Origin: Gammaproteobacteria bacterium UBA6173
Lineage (GTDB): Bacteria > Pseudomonadota > Gammaproteobacteria > Pseudomonadales > Pseudohongiellaceae
Direction of reading: 5' to 3'
NCBI GenBank assembly: GCA_002422225.1
Contig: DITX01000189.1
Span: 24,195-31,461 of the forward strand
Length of the DNA: 7,267 bases
Shown piece by piece: positions 7,075-7,267 of this stretch. How positions within the stretch are numbered: position 1 is the stretch's first letter; each line of letters starts with the position of its first letter. The position numbers were made by a program, and so were the translations under genes. The notes under the pieces were generated by a model. That model was not told the DNA's origin, ran no database searches, and saw only the letters and a list, made by a program, of their open reading frames with translations.

Positions 7075-7267
7075 ATGAAACAGATTTTTTCCGCCGTCGC
7101 GATTACTGCGGCAGTCCTCACGTTGACGCTGGCAAGCGTGGATGTCCTGGCCTCCAGCAGCAAGAACAAGGGCAGCAGCGCTTCAAGCAGCCATACCACC
7201 AGTGCGAGCAAAAGCTCCACCAAAAATTCAAAATCAGACAAGAGCGATAAGTCTGGTAAGAGCGATA
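7075..7267 (+). CDS. Predicted secreted Ser/Lys-rich low-complexity protein, 5' part (runs off right edge)
   Basis: I do not recognise this gene. Sixty-four codons plus one base are visible. The N-terminus MKQIFSAVAITAAVLTLTLA is a typical signal peptide with a likely signal peptidase I site after VLA (24-26). The rest (27-64) is low complexity: 17 of 38 residues are serine and 8 are lysine, with the others mostly Thr, Asn, Asp, Gly and Ala. The last 12 visible residues form K-S-D/G triplets (53-64) written with varied codons. No cysteine occurs and no folded domain is evident in this part. It is exported, probably to the periplasm or beyond, and looks disordered and hydrophilic. It is divergent from the opp operon and may share a control region, but nothing shows a functional link. 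A folded domain could follow beyond the window. Confidence 0.75.
   Translation, partial: MKQIFSAVAITAAVLTLTLASVDVLASSSKNKGSSASSSHTTSASKSSTKNSKSDKSDKSGKSD

Overview
The window looks like a chromosomal stretch of a Gammaproteobacterium. It is roughly 50-55% GC and densely packed. It carries a Gram-negative-type oligopeptide permease operon whose OppC and OppD resemble enterobacterial proteins at their conserved motifs, and a neighbour with YejB-type features. I cannot name the genus from the sequence. I see no mobile elements, tRNA or rRNA genes, or CRISPR.

Almost everything (7267 down to 1) is one minus-strand operon, described here in transcription order. oppA (6799-5096) encodes the substrate-binding protein. 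It is followed by oppB (5089-4157) and oppC (4160-2721), the two permeases, and oppD (2724-1687) and oppF (1690-719), the two ATPases. After 17 bases comes the first two thirds of a second permease, yejB-like (701 to the left edge). The junctions B/C, C/D and D/F are 4-base GTGA or ATGA overlaps. A and B are 6 bases apart, and the oppB ribosome binding site lies in the last codons of oppA. This is the architecture of a single, translationally coupled transcript.

Together oppABCDF should make a complete peptide ABC importer: OppA catches peptides in the periplasm, OppB and OppC form the channel, and OppD and OppF hydrolyse ATP on the cytoplasmic side. The YejB-like permease belongs to the family that, with YejA, YejE and YejF, imports microcin C-type peptides. 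Its partners would lie beyond the left edge, or it may share OppD and OppF.

The most unusual thing is OppC. It is 479 residues instead of about 300, because roughly 150 residues are inserted in the periplasmic loop after the first membrane helix. The insert contains a recognisable fibronectin type III-like domain, placed where the binding protein should dock. OppA also has a long hydrophobic N-terminus without a lipobox, which may tether it to the membrane.

On the right, about 275 non-coding bases (6800-7074) separate oppA from a divergent plus-strand gene (7075 to the edge). Its product is a predicted secreted, low-complexity protein rich in serine and lysine, with K-S-D/G triplets at the point where the window ends.
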